IMG/VR virus record: IMGVR_UViG_3300009082_000008
Span: 1 to 45,165 of that record
Strand: one strand, 5' to 3'
Origin: a virus
Length of the DNA stretch: 45,165 nucleotides
The notes beneath the pieces were generated by a model that ran no database searches, was not told the origin of the DNA, and saw only the letters and a list, made by a program, of their open reading frames with translations. Numbering within the stretch: position 1 is the first letter of the stretch; each line of letters starts with the position of its first letter. This document shows positions 12,939 to 19,873 of the stretch, one piece after another. Made by a program: the position numbers and the translations under genes.

Positions 12939-13325
12939 ATGGGCAGAAAAGCACATATAAGGGAACGGAAAAAAGGGACACGGCCGGCCTTATCACCAAG
13001 CCAGCTCATTGTGCGCTGCTTTGCCGAGCGCAAAGGCGACGTCTGGCAGGCCTTCTGTCTGGAATTCAACCTTGCTGCACAAGGCGGCTCTTTCCATGAA
13101 GTCCGACGTAAGCTCCACGAGCAGATCGATCTTTACCTTATTGACATCCTGGAGGGAGATGACCGGCAATTCGCGGACCAGCTGTTGAACAGGAAAGCGC
13201 CACTTGCCATTCGCTCCCGCTATCACTTCTATAAAGCCATGCGGAAAATAATTGATGCCAGAGACGGTCTCGGTCGCATTTTCACCGAAGTCATGCCCCT
13301 TACCTTGGCAGATCGTCATGCATGA
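12939..13325 (+). CDS. hicB: HicB-like antitoxin
   Basis: 128 aa from ATG 12939 (GGAGG nine bases upstream). The stretch DVWQAFCLEFNLAAQGGSFHEVRRKLHEQIDLYL matches the partial RNase H fold of HicB antitoxins (strand, x-C-x-E, x-A-x-G, helix). The C-terminal portion is helical and basic. The stop overlaps the hicA start as ATGA, in the antitoxin-first order. A role in stabilising the prophage is inferred. Confidence 0.65.
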   Translation: MGRKAHIRERKKGTRPALSPSQLIVRCFAERKGDVWQAFCLEFNLAAQGGSFHEVRRKLHEQIDLYLIDILEGDDRQFADQLLNRKAPLAIRSRYHFYKAMRKIIDARDGLGRIFTEVMPLTLADRHA

Positions 13326-13561
13326 GTTCAAAACACCCGCCACTTACCAGCAGGGATGTTAAAAGAGGTCTTACAAAGCTCGGCTTTGCGTTCAGAAACC
13401 AAAAGGGCTCTCACGAGCAATGGGTAAAAATCGTCGACGGCAGGATATTCAAGGTAACCGTTGACTGCCCGAAAGAGCCCTTTACTCACGACTTGATCAA
13501 ATCCATGGCCTCTCAGGCTGGAGTTTCGAAAAAAGATTTTTACGCGGCATGTAACGATTGA
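13322..13561 (+). CDS. hicA: HicA-like mRNA interferase toxin
   Basis: 79 aa with the HicA double-stranded-RNA-binding-like fold: LTSRDVKRGLTKLGFAF, then KGSHEQW with the catalytic histidine at about 31, and the C-terminal HDLIKSMASQAGVSKKDF. Length is normal. HicA cleaves mRNA independently of the ribosome and is neutralised by HicB. Confidence 0.75.
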   Translation: MSSKHPPLTSRDVKRGLTKLGFAFRNQKGSHEQWVKIVDGRIFKVTVDCPKEPFTHDLIKSMASQAGVSKKDFYAACND

Positions 13562-13728
13562 AAGCGGGGATCATTCTCCGCTTTTTCCATTTTGTCAAAC
13601 GCAGCTCTTCCAATCAGAATGAACGCTACATGCAACGGCAAACCAGACAGCCACACCGCCCGAATATCGCGCAATCTCTCAGCATCGGAATAATTCACCA
13701 TTACACAGTGCGCAGCCGGATCGTTCAT
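13540..13728 (-). CDS. Small ORF divergent from the XRE gene
   Basis: 62 aa on the minus strand inside an otherwise plus-strand module. It has GGAGAG before ATG 13728 and a promoter (13753-13781) upstream, so it is probably real. Sequence starts MNDPAAHCVMVNYSDAERL and contains VWLSGLPLHVAFILIG, possibly membrane-associated. It converges with hicA and overlaps its end by 22 bases. No family recognised; a counter-regulator is conceivable. Confidence 0.5.
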   Translation of the reverse strand: MNDPAAHCVMVNYSDAERLRDIRAVWLSGLPLHVAFILIGRAAFDKMEKAENDPRFQSLHAA

Positions 13729-13752
13729 GGTTCTCTCCTTTTTTGTAGGTTA

Positions 13753-13807
13753 ATTACAATTAAACTGTATTTTGTAACCAAAAAAGCAACCCAAACCCTG
13801 TAAAATA
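13753..13807. promoter_or_regulatory. Divergent control region with CTGTA operators
   Basis: For the minus-strand gene, TTGGTT (13776-13781) and TGTAAT (13753-13758) are 17 bases apart. AAACTGTATT (13762-13771) and AAACCCTGTAAAATA (13793-13807) echo AAACTGTAAT (11859-11868) and AAACCCTGTAATATA (11825-11839) at the early promoter. The two regions therefore probably bind the same repressor. Confidence 0.55.
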
Positions 13808-13849
13808 AGAATAGCTTGTCATATTCAAACGGGTCAATAGTATGGGGGC

Positions 13850-14206
13850 ATGAACACCGACACACTAGGAAATCGCATCCGGACCATACGGAAAGGCCAG
13901 CGCCTCACACAAAAGCAATTTGCCAAGCGGCTAGGCGTGTCCAGCTCCAGCGTATCATCCTACGAAATCGGCGATTCACTTCCTTCGATTGAGGTCCTGA
14001 TCAAACTGGCAGAGATCGGAGAAGTCTCCTACGATTGGCTCCTGGCGGGGTGTTATATGGCCAGGGATCCCCAGAACAAAATCATTCAGATCACCAAAGA
14101 AGAACTTGAACTCCTCAAGCTCTACCGGATCGCCACACCCGAGGACCGTGAGATCATCAAGCGTGTCGCTGAATTGACTACAAAACCAAATCCCTCCGAC
14201 CAGTAG
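13850..14206 (+). CDS. XRE-family repressor
   Basis: 118 aa. The HTH occupies residues 6-60 (GNRIRTIRKGQRLTQKQFAKRLGVSSSSVSSYEIGDSLPSIEVLIKLAEI), then SYDWLLAG, a standard Cro/CI-type fold. The C-terminus is helical (ITKEELELLKLYRIATPEDREIIKRVAEL), typical of short prophage repressors that lack a peptidase domain. It lies beside the CTGTA operators and is the best candidate to bind them. Confidence 0.75.
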   Translation: MNTDTLGNRIRTIRKGQRLTQKQFAKRLGVSSSSVSSYEIGDSLPSIEVLIKLAEIGEVSYDWLLAGCYMARDPQNKIIQITKEELELLKLYRIATPEDREIIKRVAELTTKPNPSDQ

Positions 14207-14299
14207 CACCTTCCCTATTGCTTCACCATAATTGCAGACATTAACGACAGCAAGCACCGAGCCACAAAAATAGTGTATCTTCATGATTTAATTAAAACC

Positions 14300-14370
14300 T
14301 GTACCATTTTGAATTTTTGCCGATAGAATAATAAGGGCTTTTTCTCGAAAATATTGTGCAAAACGGTACA
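14300..14370. promoter_or_regulatory. Inverted operator pair before the second XRE gene
   Basis: TGTACCATTTTG (14300-14311) and CAAAACGGTACA (14359-14370) are reverse complements with one mismatch, separated by 47 bases of AT-rich DNA, and lie 38 bases upstream of the 14408 gene. Paired sites of this kind suit looping or a dimer-of-dimers repressor. The sequence differs from the CTGTA and TATAGTG operators. Confidence 0.55.
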
Positions 14371-14407
14371 CGCACTTTCACATACATAGAAGCATCACAT
14401 TTGAGCA

Positions 14408-14770
14408 ATGTTAAAAAATAAGACAGAATTAGAGTTTTGTGATATAAATTACCGTATCTGCGAAAACCTGCAGCGAATCAGGAAGGAACGCGGACTATCT
14501 ATACAAGCGCTCGGGAAAATGTCCGGTATCCCCTACCTGAGCAGGATAGAAGGTGGAAAAAAAAGGGCAGGAAAACAGGTGGTGACCAGATTGGCCGAGG
14601 CGTTACAAATCGACATAGCGGAGTTCTACCGTTCACCTCGAAAACCGGCAGCCCGAGCCGAACAGTTACTCCAAATCTTCGAAACACTCAGCCAGGAAGG
14701 GCAAACCCTCCTGATCGAGTCCGCAAAATCTATAGCCGCATATGAGATGCGGTTGAAATGGAGAGAATGA
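14408..14770 (+). CDS. Second XRE-family regulator
   Basis: 120 aa. The HTH lies at residues 18-70 (NLQRIRKERGLSIQALGKMSGIPYLSRIEGGKKRAGKQVVTRLAEALQI), then DIAEFYRSP, followed by a helical tail (AEQLLQIFETLSQEGQTLLIESAKSIAAYE). A proper repressor-like protein preceded by its own operator pair. Leads directly into the cargo genes and the integrase, so it may control them. Confidence 0.7.
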   Translation: MLKNKTELEFCDINYRICENLQRIRKERGLSIQALGKMSGIPYLSRIEGGKKRAGKQVVTRLAEALQIDIAEFYRSPRKPAARAEQLLQIFETLSQEGQTLLIESAKSIAAYEMRLKWRE

Positions 14771-14790
14771 CCGTTCTCTAGAGGGTTTTT

Positions 14791-15201
14791 ATGAACGATA
14801 GGTGGGTTGGTTGTACCAAAATTATTTTACTTCTTACAATATTTTGCGGCACTGCCTATATGAGCCTAAAGGATCAGAAGCCTTTGAGTAAACCTTTTTC
14901 CTACTCAGCCGACATCATCGCCCAACAGCCCGAACGACAGCGTCTCATCGACAAAATTATTTATGTACATCACGGCTTCACAAAAATTGACGACAGAGGA
15001 GATTTTGCCCGCGTTTTCGTAACAAGATCATTTTTATCTCAAGATTTCGACACCAGAAAGAGCCTCATAACTCTCGTTCAGTCTTATTACGCAGTTAATA
15101 ACAATGTCCCCGCCGAAGATTACTCCGTTGTTGTCCATGACAGCCTTTCTGGAAAAGAAATAGGGACCCTTCAGCGCGGCGAACTTTCGATGGATAAATA
15201 G
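14791..15201 (+). CDS. Membrane-anchored hypothetical protein (cargo)
   Basis: 136 aa. Residues 9-25 form an N-terminal hydrophobic anchor (TKIILLLTIFCGTAYMS); the rest is a soluble, presumably periplasmic domain (QPERQRLIDKIIYVHH, TRKSLITLVQSYYAVN, DSLSGKEIGTL). The preceding 20 bases hold only a weak ribosome-binding site. Likely a lysogenic-conversion gene, for example for exclusion; no family recognised. Confidence 0.55.
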   Translation: MNDRWVGCTKIILLLTIFCGTAYMSLKDQKPLSKPFSYSADIIAQQPERQRLIDKIIYVHHGFTKIDDRGDFARVFVTRSFLSQDFDTRKSLITLVQSYYAVNNNVPAEDYSVVVHDSLSGKEIGTLQRGELSMDK

Positions 15202-15246
15202 CCACGCAACTAACGTAAGTCGGTTAGACAACCAAAGGAGGCAGGT

Positions 15247-15573
15247 ATGAAACGATTAGTAGCACTCGCCCTTTCTGTAACACTTACTGCCAGCTTAACC
15301 CCAGCGTGCTGGGCAAACGATGCCCCTGTCGAAAACGAAGTCGACGGCGGATCCTGGGCTGCTGCCGGGATGAGTGACGTGATTTATATCCCGTCCAAAG
15401 CAGCAAGCTGTGCAATGAGCGGTGTCCTGTGGCTTGCGGTAATGTCTCTTACAGGCGGTACCAAGTACAAGATGGCCGGTAATTTCGTCCATGACGCCTG
15501 CACCGGCAAATGGGTCATTAAGGGCGAGGATATGGTCAAAAATGAAAAAGAAGACTGGTTTTTGGAAGATTAA
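15247..15573 (+). CDS. Secreted hypothetical protein (cargo)
   Basis: 108 aa with a clear signal peptide (KRLVALALSVTLTASLTPACWA, cut near ACWA-ND). The mature part has a hydrophobic segment (CAMSGVLWLAVMSLTGG), then AGNFVHDACTGKWVIKGEDM. Two cysteines in the mature region could form a disulphide. AAAGGAGGCAGGT precedes the ATG. Its stop overlaps the integrase ATG (TAATG), so it is expressed with the integrase. Confidence 0.6.
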   Translation: MKRLVALALSVTLTASLTPACWANDAPVENEVDGGSWAAAGMSDVIYIPSKAASCAMSGVLWLAVMSLTGGTKYKMAGNFVHDACTGKWVIKGEDMVKNEKEDWFLED

Positions 15574-17120
15574 TGACTGCAGCAATCTACATCCGAAAAT
15601 CTCGCAAGGACGGTGACAAGCCAGGTCAACGGCTCACCGTCCAGCGCGAACAGCTCCCCGCATACGCCCGATCCCAGGGCTGGCAAATCGAAATCTATGA
15701 CGACGGCCACGCCTCGGCCGCTCGCGGCAAAACCGAAGATCTCCAGGAGCGCGCCCGCCTCGAAGCTGACATCCGCTCCGGCAAGATAAACATCATCCTC
15801 ACCATCGAGCTTTCCCGCCTCTCCCGAGACGATTCCCTGCAGGACTATGTCGCCTGGCTGCACCTCTGCGGCGAGCATCACGTCCGACTCGCCACCATGT
15901 CACGGATCCTCGACCCGGCCCAGCACTCCGACTGGATGCTGCTGCTCATGGAAGGCGGGTTTTCCTCGGTCGAGATGAAGGTCGTGCAGTCCAGAATGAA
16001 AGAAGGGCGCGACCAGGCCCGCAGCACCGGTAAATTCCTCGGTGGCAAGACTCCACCGCCCTACATCTACGACAAGAACACCAGCAAACCAGTCATCGAC
16101 CAGAAATCCCTGGTCACTATGAAACAGGTCTGGGCCCTGGCCGAAACCATGAGCGCCCGGCAAGTGGCAATCAAGCTCGGACTGCCGCACATCTCCGTGC
16201 GAAGGGCAATCGCCGATGATCGGCTGCTCTACTACCAGGCGCTGCGCCTGGATCCCTCTGGAGGTGACCACATCATCTGCGAATGGGAACCCTGCATGGA
16301 CTCCGCCCAGGCGGAACGAATCCGCTCGCACCGGCGAAGCGGCAAAAAAGGCTACACGCGAAACACTGCCGCCAGCCTCCTCAGCAATCTAGGGCTGTAC
16401 GTTTGTGGCTATTGCGGCCGATCTATTCGGTCATGGTCACCAACCACGCGCCAGGCCTATGCCTATTACGGCTGCAAAGCCAACGAAACCGCCCGGCTGT
16501 GCGACAAATCCCGCATGCACCAACAAACCATCGTTGACGAACGCATCACCACCAACCTGCTCGGAACCCTCGCGGACCTGGATCAAATACAAGAATTCTG
16601 GACCACTTCTCAAAGCGCCGAAAATGCCCCACAATCGGCCGCCGCCCTCGACGAAAAGGAAACCCTGCTCGCAACCAAAAAACAGCGGCTGGTGGCAGCC
16701 GTGGCCGACGGGGTAATTGATTTTGCCGACGCCAAAGCAAAAAGGCTCGAAATCGAAAAAGAGATCGAAGAGATCCAGAAAAAGAGAGTCGAGATAAGCG
16801 CCGGCCAGATGCAGGAACCAGACTGGGACGCCCTCACCTATCTCGGAGCCAACTGGGACCGCCTAGACATAACCGAACAACGTTCCGCGGTCTCGGTTTG
16901 CATCAAGAAAATACGCCTCTACGCCAACTATGCAATCATCGACTACACCTTCCGCAGAGACTCCAGCGGCAACACAACCGCAAGAATCCACCTACCCCCA
17001 CCCGCAAAATCCGGCCCCAAGTCTACAAAATGCAACAAGCCGTTATCATTGAATAAATCGGATATTTCAGAAAAGTTAAAAACTGACAATGTAGAGCAAA
17101 AGACACAAAAAAAGCCGTAA
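15573..17120 (+). CDS. Large serine recombinase (phage integrase)
   Basis: 515 aa. Catalytic serine S10 (AIYIRKSRKDG); the resolvase-type domain includes ELSRLSRDD (79-87). The recombinase domain spans about 150-270. A zinc ribbon follows (C278-x2-C281 ... C301 ... C310), then a coiled coil (358-410). Members integrate the phage between attP and attB without accessory factors and need a directionality factor for excision. The gene is immediately followed by a terminator and a tRNA fragment that may be attP. The last 45 residues are Lys/Ser-rich. Confidence 0.95.
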   Translation: MTAAIYIRKSRKDGDKPGQRLTVQREQLPAYARSQGWQIEIYDDGHASAARGKTEDLQERARLEADIRSGKINIILTIELSRLSRDDSLQDYVAWLHLCGEHHVRLATMSRILDPAQHSDWMLLLMEGGFSSVEMKVVQSRMKEGRDQARSTGKFLGGKTPPPYIYDKNTSKPVIDQKSLVTMKQVWALAETMSARQVAIKLGLPHISVRRAIADDRLLYYQALRLDPSGGDHIICEWEPCMDSAQAERIRSHRRSGKKGYTRNTAASLLSNLGLYVCGYCGRSIRSWSPTTRQAYAYYGCKANETARLCDKSRMHQQTIVDERITTNLLGTLADLDQIQEFWTTSQSAENAPQSAAALDEKETLLATKKQRLVAAVADGVIDFADAKAKRLEIEKEIEEIQKKRVEISAGQMQEPDWDALTYLGANWDRLDITEQRSAVSVCIKKIRLYANYAIIDYTFRRDSSGNTTARIHLPPPAKSGPKSTKCNKPLSLNKSDISEKLKTDNVEQKTQKKP

Positions 17121-17143
17121 GGTCAAAACCTTACAGCTTTTTT
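17107..17143. terminator. Bidirectional intrinsic terminator after the integrase
   Basis: Stem GTAAGG (17117-17122)/CCTTAC (17129-17134) with loop TCAAAA, extended by GC pairs and flanked by A7 on the left and T7 on the right. It therefore works in both directions, ending the rightward integrase transcript and the leftward late transcript. The integrase stop codon lies within the stem. Confidence 0.85.
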
Positions 17144-17153
17144 ATCTACATTC

Positions 17154-17188
17154 GCGCTCTACTGCTCTACCAACTGAGCTAAGGTGGC
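17154..17188 (-). other. tRNA 5'-fragment, probable attP core
   Basis: Reverse complement reads GCCACCTTAGCTCAGTTGG followed by TAGAGCA: acceptor strand, T8-A9 and a complete D-arm of a tRNA (positions 1-26, most like tRNA-Thr). After that the sequence is no longer tRNA. This is a tRNA piece carried for integration, next to the integrase gene. The amino acid identity is uncertain. Confidence 0.7.
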
Positions 17189-17373
17189 AGGTAATTATCT
17201 TTTAACCGCTTGATAATTAAATGTTTTAGGAAGGTTTTGCCCTACAAATGACCCCTGCGAAGCCGCATAAGTTCGTTGTATTGCTTCTTTGTACCTCAAT
17301 CCCCGGCAGGTGTCAAGTTATCACTGTAAAGCCTCGCCTAATAAGAGTTTGCCGGCAATTTGTAGCATGGAAG

Positions 17374-18027
17374 TTAAGCCAGCCCCGCAACATCCCCATA
17401 AACCACATTACTGAAAGAGACGCTAAAAGCATCATCAGACTCAATGGACCAGCCAGTGTGCAGCCCTAGACCGAAATGCTGCAAGTTGGCGGCGGTAAAA
17501 GTTAAGCTTGCCGATTGCCTCATCGTCCAAATAGATCCATCAGGGCTATCGTAAAAATACACCGTACTGCCTACCAGTTTTACGGCAATCCACATCGGCG
17601 CAGTCTGACTATTCAGGTTATTGTTGTAAGTCGACGTCCAGCCAGAGCTCCCTGTAAAATCCCATACTCTAGATAAGGCGTTGTATGAATAGAGTATTGC
17701 AGACCCTCGACTATGAACTCCTGCAAAATGGTGATTGTCATATATATCCTTGAAAATCACCCCGAATCCACACCATTCGTCAGTTTCAAGGGAGAATGCT
17801 TCCACTTTGGCCTTGACCGCAATATTGGCCAGACCAGAACCGTCTCCAACGGACGCTATCATTCTGGGTGCTCCACCGGCACCATCCATCGTCAGCGTAA
17901 AACTAGTGTCATTCCCTGCCATATCAGAATTAGTAACGGAGGTATTCACCACTTTTGTATAGGTAAGAACCCCACCACTACCGCCGCCGCCACCAATCAC
18001 CATCCTACCCCGACGACTAAGAGGCAT
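17374..18027 (-). CDS. Distal tail fibre protein with lectin-like domain
   Basis: 217 aa from ATG 18027, overlapping the end of the upstream fibre gene. After a short basic start comes a glycine-rich linker (VIGGGGGSGG). The rest is a beta-sandwich-type domain with concanavalin/laminin-G-like features (WIAVKLVGSTVYFYDSPDGSIWT, FSVSFSNVVYGDVAG). Last late gene, so a good receptor-binding candidate. The fold call is by pattern only. Confidence 0.5.
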   Translation of the reverse strand: MPLSRRGRMVIGGGGGSGGVLTYTKVVNTSVTNSDMAGNDTSFTLTMDGAGGAPRMIASVGDGSGLANIAVKAKVEAFSLETDEWCGFGVIFKDIYDNHHFAGVHSRGSAILYSYNALSRVWDFTGSSGWTSTYNNNLNSQTAPMWIAVKLVGSTVYFYDSPDGSIWTMRQSASLTFTAANLQHFGLGLHTGWSIESDDAFSVSFSNVVYGDVAGLA

Positions 18028-18805
18028 GGTGCCACCCCGCGTCCCACACACTATCAATCCTGGTCATCTCTACCGTAATTCTGCCACCAGACGTAACATC
18101 AGTGGTGTCAATGGTGGCTCCTTGTACCGTAATTGAGGAGGGAACCGTCCCGGCCATCTTCAGGCGCACAGTGGCAGAACATGCTTTACCTGCGGCGGGT
18201 AGATTAGTAAAGGTCAGTGTGGTATCCGTACTTGCCGCGATGGACACAACGAAAACATTCCCTGCCGAATAGTCCAAGTTGGCGGTGCCGCTAGTGGCGT
18301 CAACAGAGACCTCAGTCTCGCTGTACCCTGTGAGGATGATGCCATTGCCGACTGTGGCCGGATCATAAAGTGCCGACCATTTCTGCCTAATTGCCGCAGC
18401 ATAAAACTCGTCGCTCGTTGTGTTGCGGTAGCCGAGGACAACCCTGCCGAGTGCCAGGAAGTTGGAGGCTGCCGACGTTGTGACTGCCGCTTTCGCCACT
18501 GTCAACACCGCGTCGTTGGTCTCGCTCAGTATAACGTAGCAAAACTCATTATCTGCCAGCGTGACGCTGCCGGCTGCCACCGTGTTCTGGATCGCCAGTC
18601 CCGCAGCCGAGTTGAATAATATTCTCAACGTTGCCGACCAGGAGAAAACACCGGTCGCCTTATTGTAGGATAAATCACCATCGCAATGAATGATCCTGTT
18701 CTGCTGATATGTGAGTTGTTTGTCCAGTTCCGCAAGCGGTGTGTTAAAGTGTGCCGCCTTAAATTGCAGGACTCCGGCAACAAGATTTGTGAAGAAATTT
18801 GCCAT
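18017..18805 (-). CDS. Tail fibre protein
   Basis: 262 aa. The N-terminus (FFTNLVAGVLQFKAAHFNTPLAELDKQLTYQ) looks like an attachment module. The body is Thr/Ala/Ser-rich beta-structure, with AASTDTTLTFTNLPAAGKACSATVRLKM and a C-terminal DVTSGGRITVEMTRIDSVWD resembling fibre tips that pack as trimers. No enzyme motifs seen. Confidence 0.6.
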   Translation of the reverse strand: MANFFTNLVAGVLQFKAAHFNTPLAELDKQLTYQQNRIIHCDGDLSYNKATGVFSWSATLRILFNSAAGLAIQNTVAAGSVTLADNEFCYVILSETNDAVLTVAKAAVTTSAASNFLALGRVVLGYRNTTSDEFYAAAIRQKWSALYDPATVGNGIILTGYSETEVSVDATSGTANLDYSAGNVFVVSIAASTDTTLTFTNLPAAGKACSATVRLKMAGTVPSSITVQGATIDTTDVTSGGRITVEMTRIDSVWDAGWHHAS

Positions 18806-18817
18806 TGATTACCCCCT

Positions 18818-19873
18818 TTACATTATCATTTCGTCTGCGTTGCGTAAAAGTATGTTACAGAAACCCACAAGCCCCGTACCTTCCAGAATCACCTTGAAGA
18901 CAGGGCTTACATCACCTGGGTCTGCATGCCCTCTTGTATAGGTGATTATGGCTGATCCTGATGATAAATAACTGGTCACCTTGGTTGAGGAACTTTGGGT
19001 GCCGATGGAAAGCGTTCCGTTCCCGGAGACAAACTCCACGGACAACAGGCTTGGGCTGTTAAAAGTGTTGCCGTATTGATCCTTGACCGTCACGGTGATT
19101 GTTGTTGATAGCTGGTCCCAGGCCAGATCATTGTCGGCTACGACAACAGTCAAGCTGGCGGCCCGCCCCTGGCTGAATTTTTTACCGATATCGCCGGCCT
19201 TTATGCTTGTTGTTCCAGGAGCAACCAGCAGGTAGCCGCAGAGCAAATGACCCGTAGGGGCGGCCGGCATGGCCGGAGAAGCGGAAGCCGTCCCGGCTAC
19301 GTAATCAATAACCAGATCCGAACCGATAACTATGATGTCATAGCGGTAAGTTCCGGCAGCGGGGGCGGCGTTGATAACTTTAACGGCGGCAAATGTATCG
19401 GCGTAAATGTCACTATCCGCATATAAATTTGAATCCGCCGTAAAATAGCCGGTGTTGAAAACTGCACCTGAAAAACGAACTTGGCCGATCCTGACAGCTA
19501 CAAACATGCCTCCTGCCGGCGAAAGGGTGAGCCCCGAAATGATAGCATCCTGAGGAGTTGGCGGGGTGGGGGCGGCAGAACCGGACATGGGCGTGGGGAC
19601 GGCAAATCCGTTTCCGATAACCTCTATTTTGTGCCTGTTGCCCGCAGCGTGTTGTATCCTGACAGCATTTCCCGGTTTCAGCCAAACTGGATTCTTCTCC
19701 TGATTCTCGGGATAGTTTGCCACTAACAGGGTGTCGCTGCCCAGGATCTTGACGCGGCATCTTTTATTATCGATGATATCCCACAGTATCGCATCGCGGG
19801 TTTCTATATGGTAGACTGCTTCCTTCCGTATTCTCTGCCGGATGATGCGGTTTTTCAGCTGTCGTAGCGCCAT
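18818..19873 (-). CDS. Tail fibre/adaptor protein with Ig-like C-terminus
   Basis: 351 aa from ATG 19873, overlapping the hub stop (TAATG). N-terminal 110 residues begin MALRQLKNRIIRQRIRK and include an OB-like stretch (VWLKPGNAVRIQHAAGNRHKIEVIGNG). A Pro/Thr linker leads to beta-rich parts. The C-terminal 110 residues (LTVVVADNDLAWDQLSTTI, VTVKDQYGNTFNSPSLLSVEF) match a bacterial Ig-like (Big_1) domain, often used for adhesion. Likely joins the hub to the fibres. Confidence 0.6.
   Translation of the reverse strand: MALRQLKNRIIRQRIRKEAVYHIETRDAILWDIIDNKRCRVKILGSDTLLVANYPENQEKNPVWLKPGNAVRIQHAAGNRHKIEVIGNGFAVPTPMSGSAAPTPPTPQDAIISGLTLSPAGGMFVAVRIGQVRFSGAVFNTGYFTADSNLYADSDIYADTFAAVKVINAAPAAGTYRYDIIVIGSDLVIDYVAGTASASPAMPAAPTGHLLCGYLLVAPGTTSIKAGDIGKKFSQGRAASLTVVVADNDLAWDQLSTTITVTVKDQYGNTFNSPSLLSVEFVSGNGTLSIGTQSSSTKVTSYLSSGSAIITYTRGHADPGDVSPVFKVILEGTGLVGFCNILLRNADEMIM

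Noticed and set aside
17154-17188. Intact tRNA gene
   Set aside because: Only the acceptor 5' strand and D-arm are present; no anticodon or T-arm follows, so it is a fragment.
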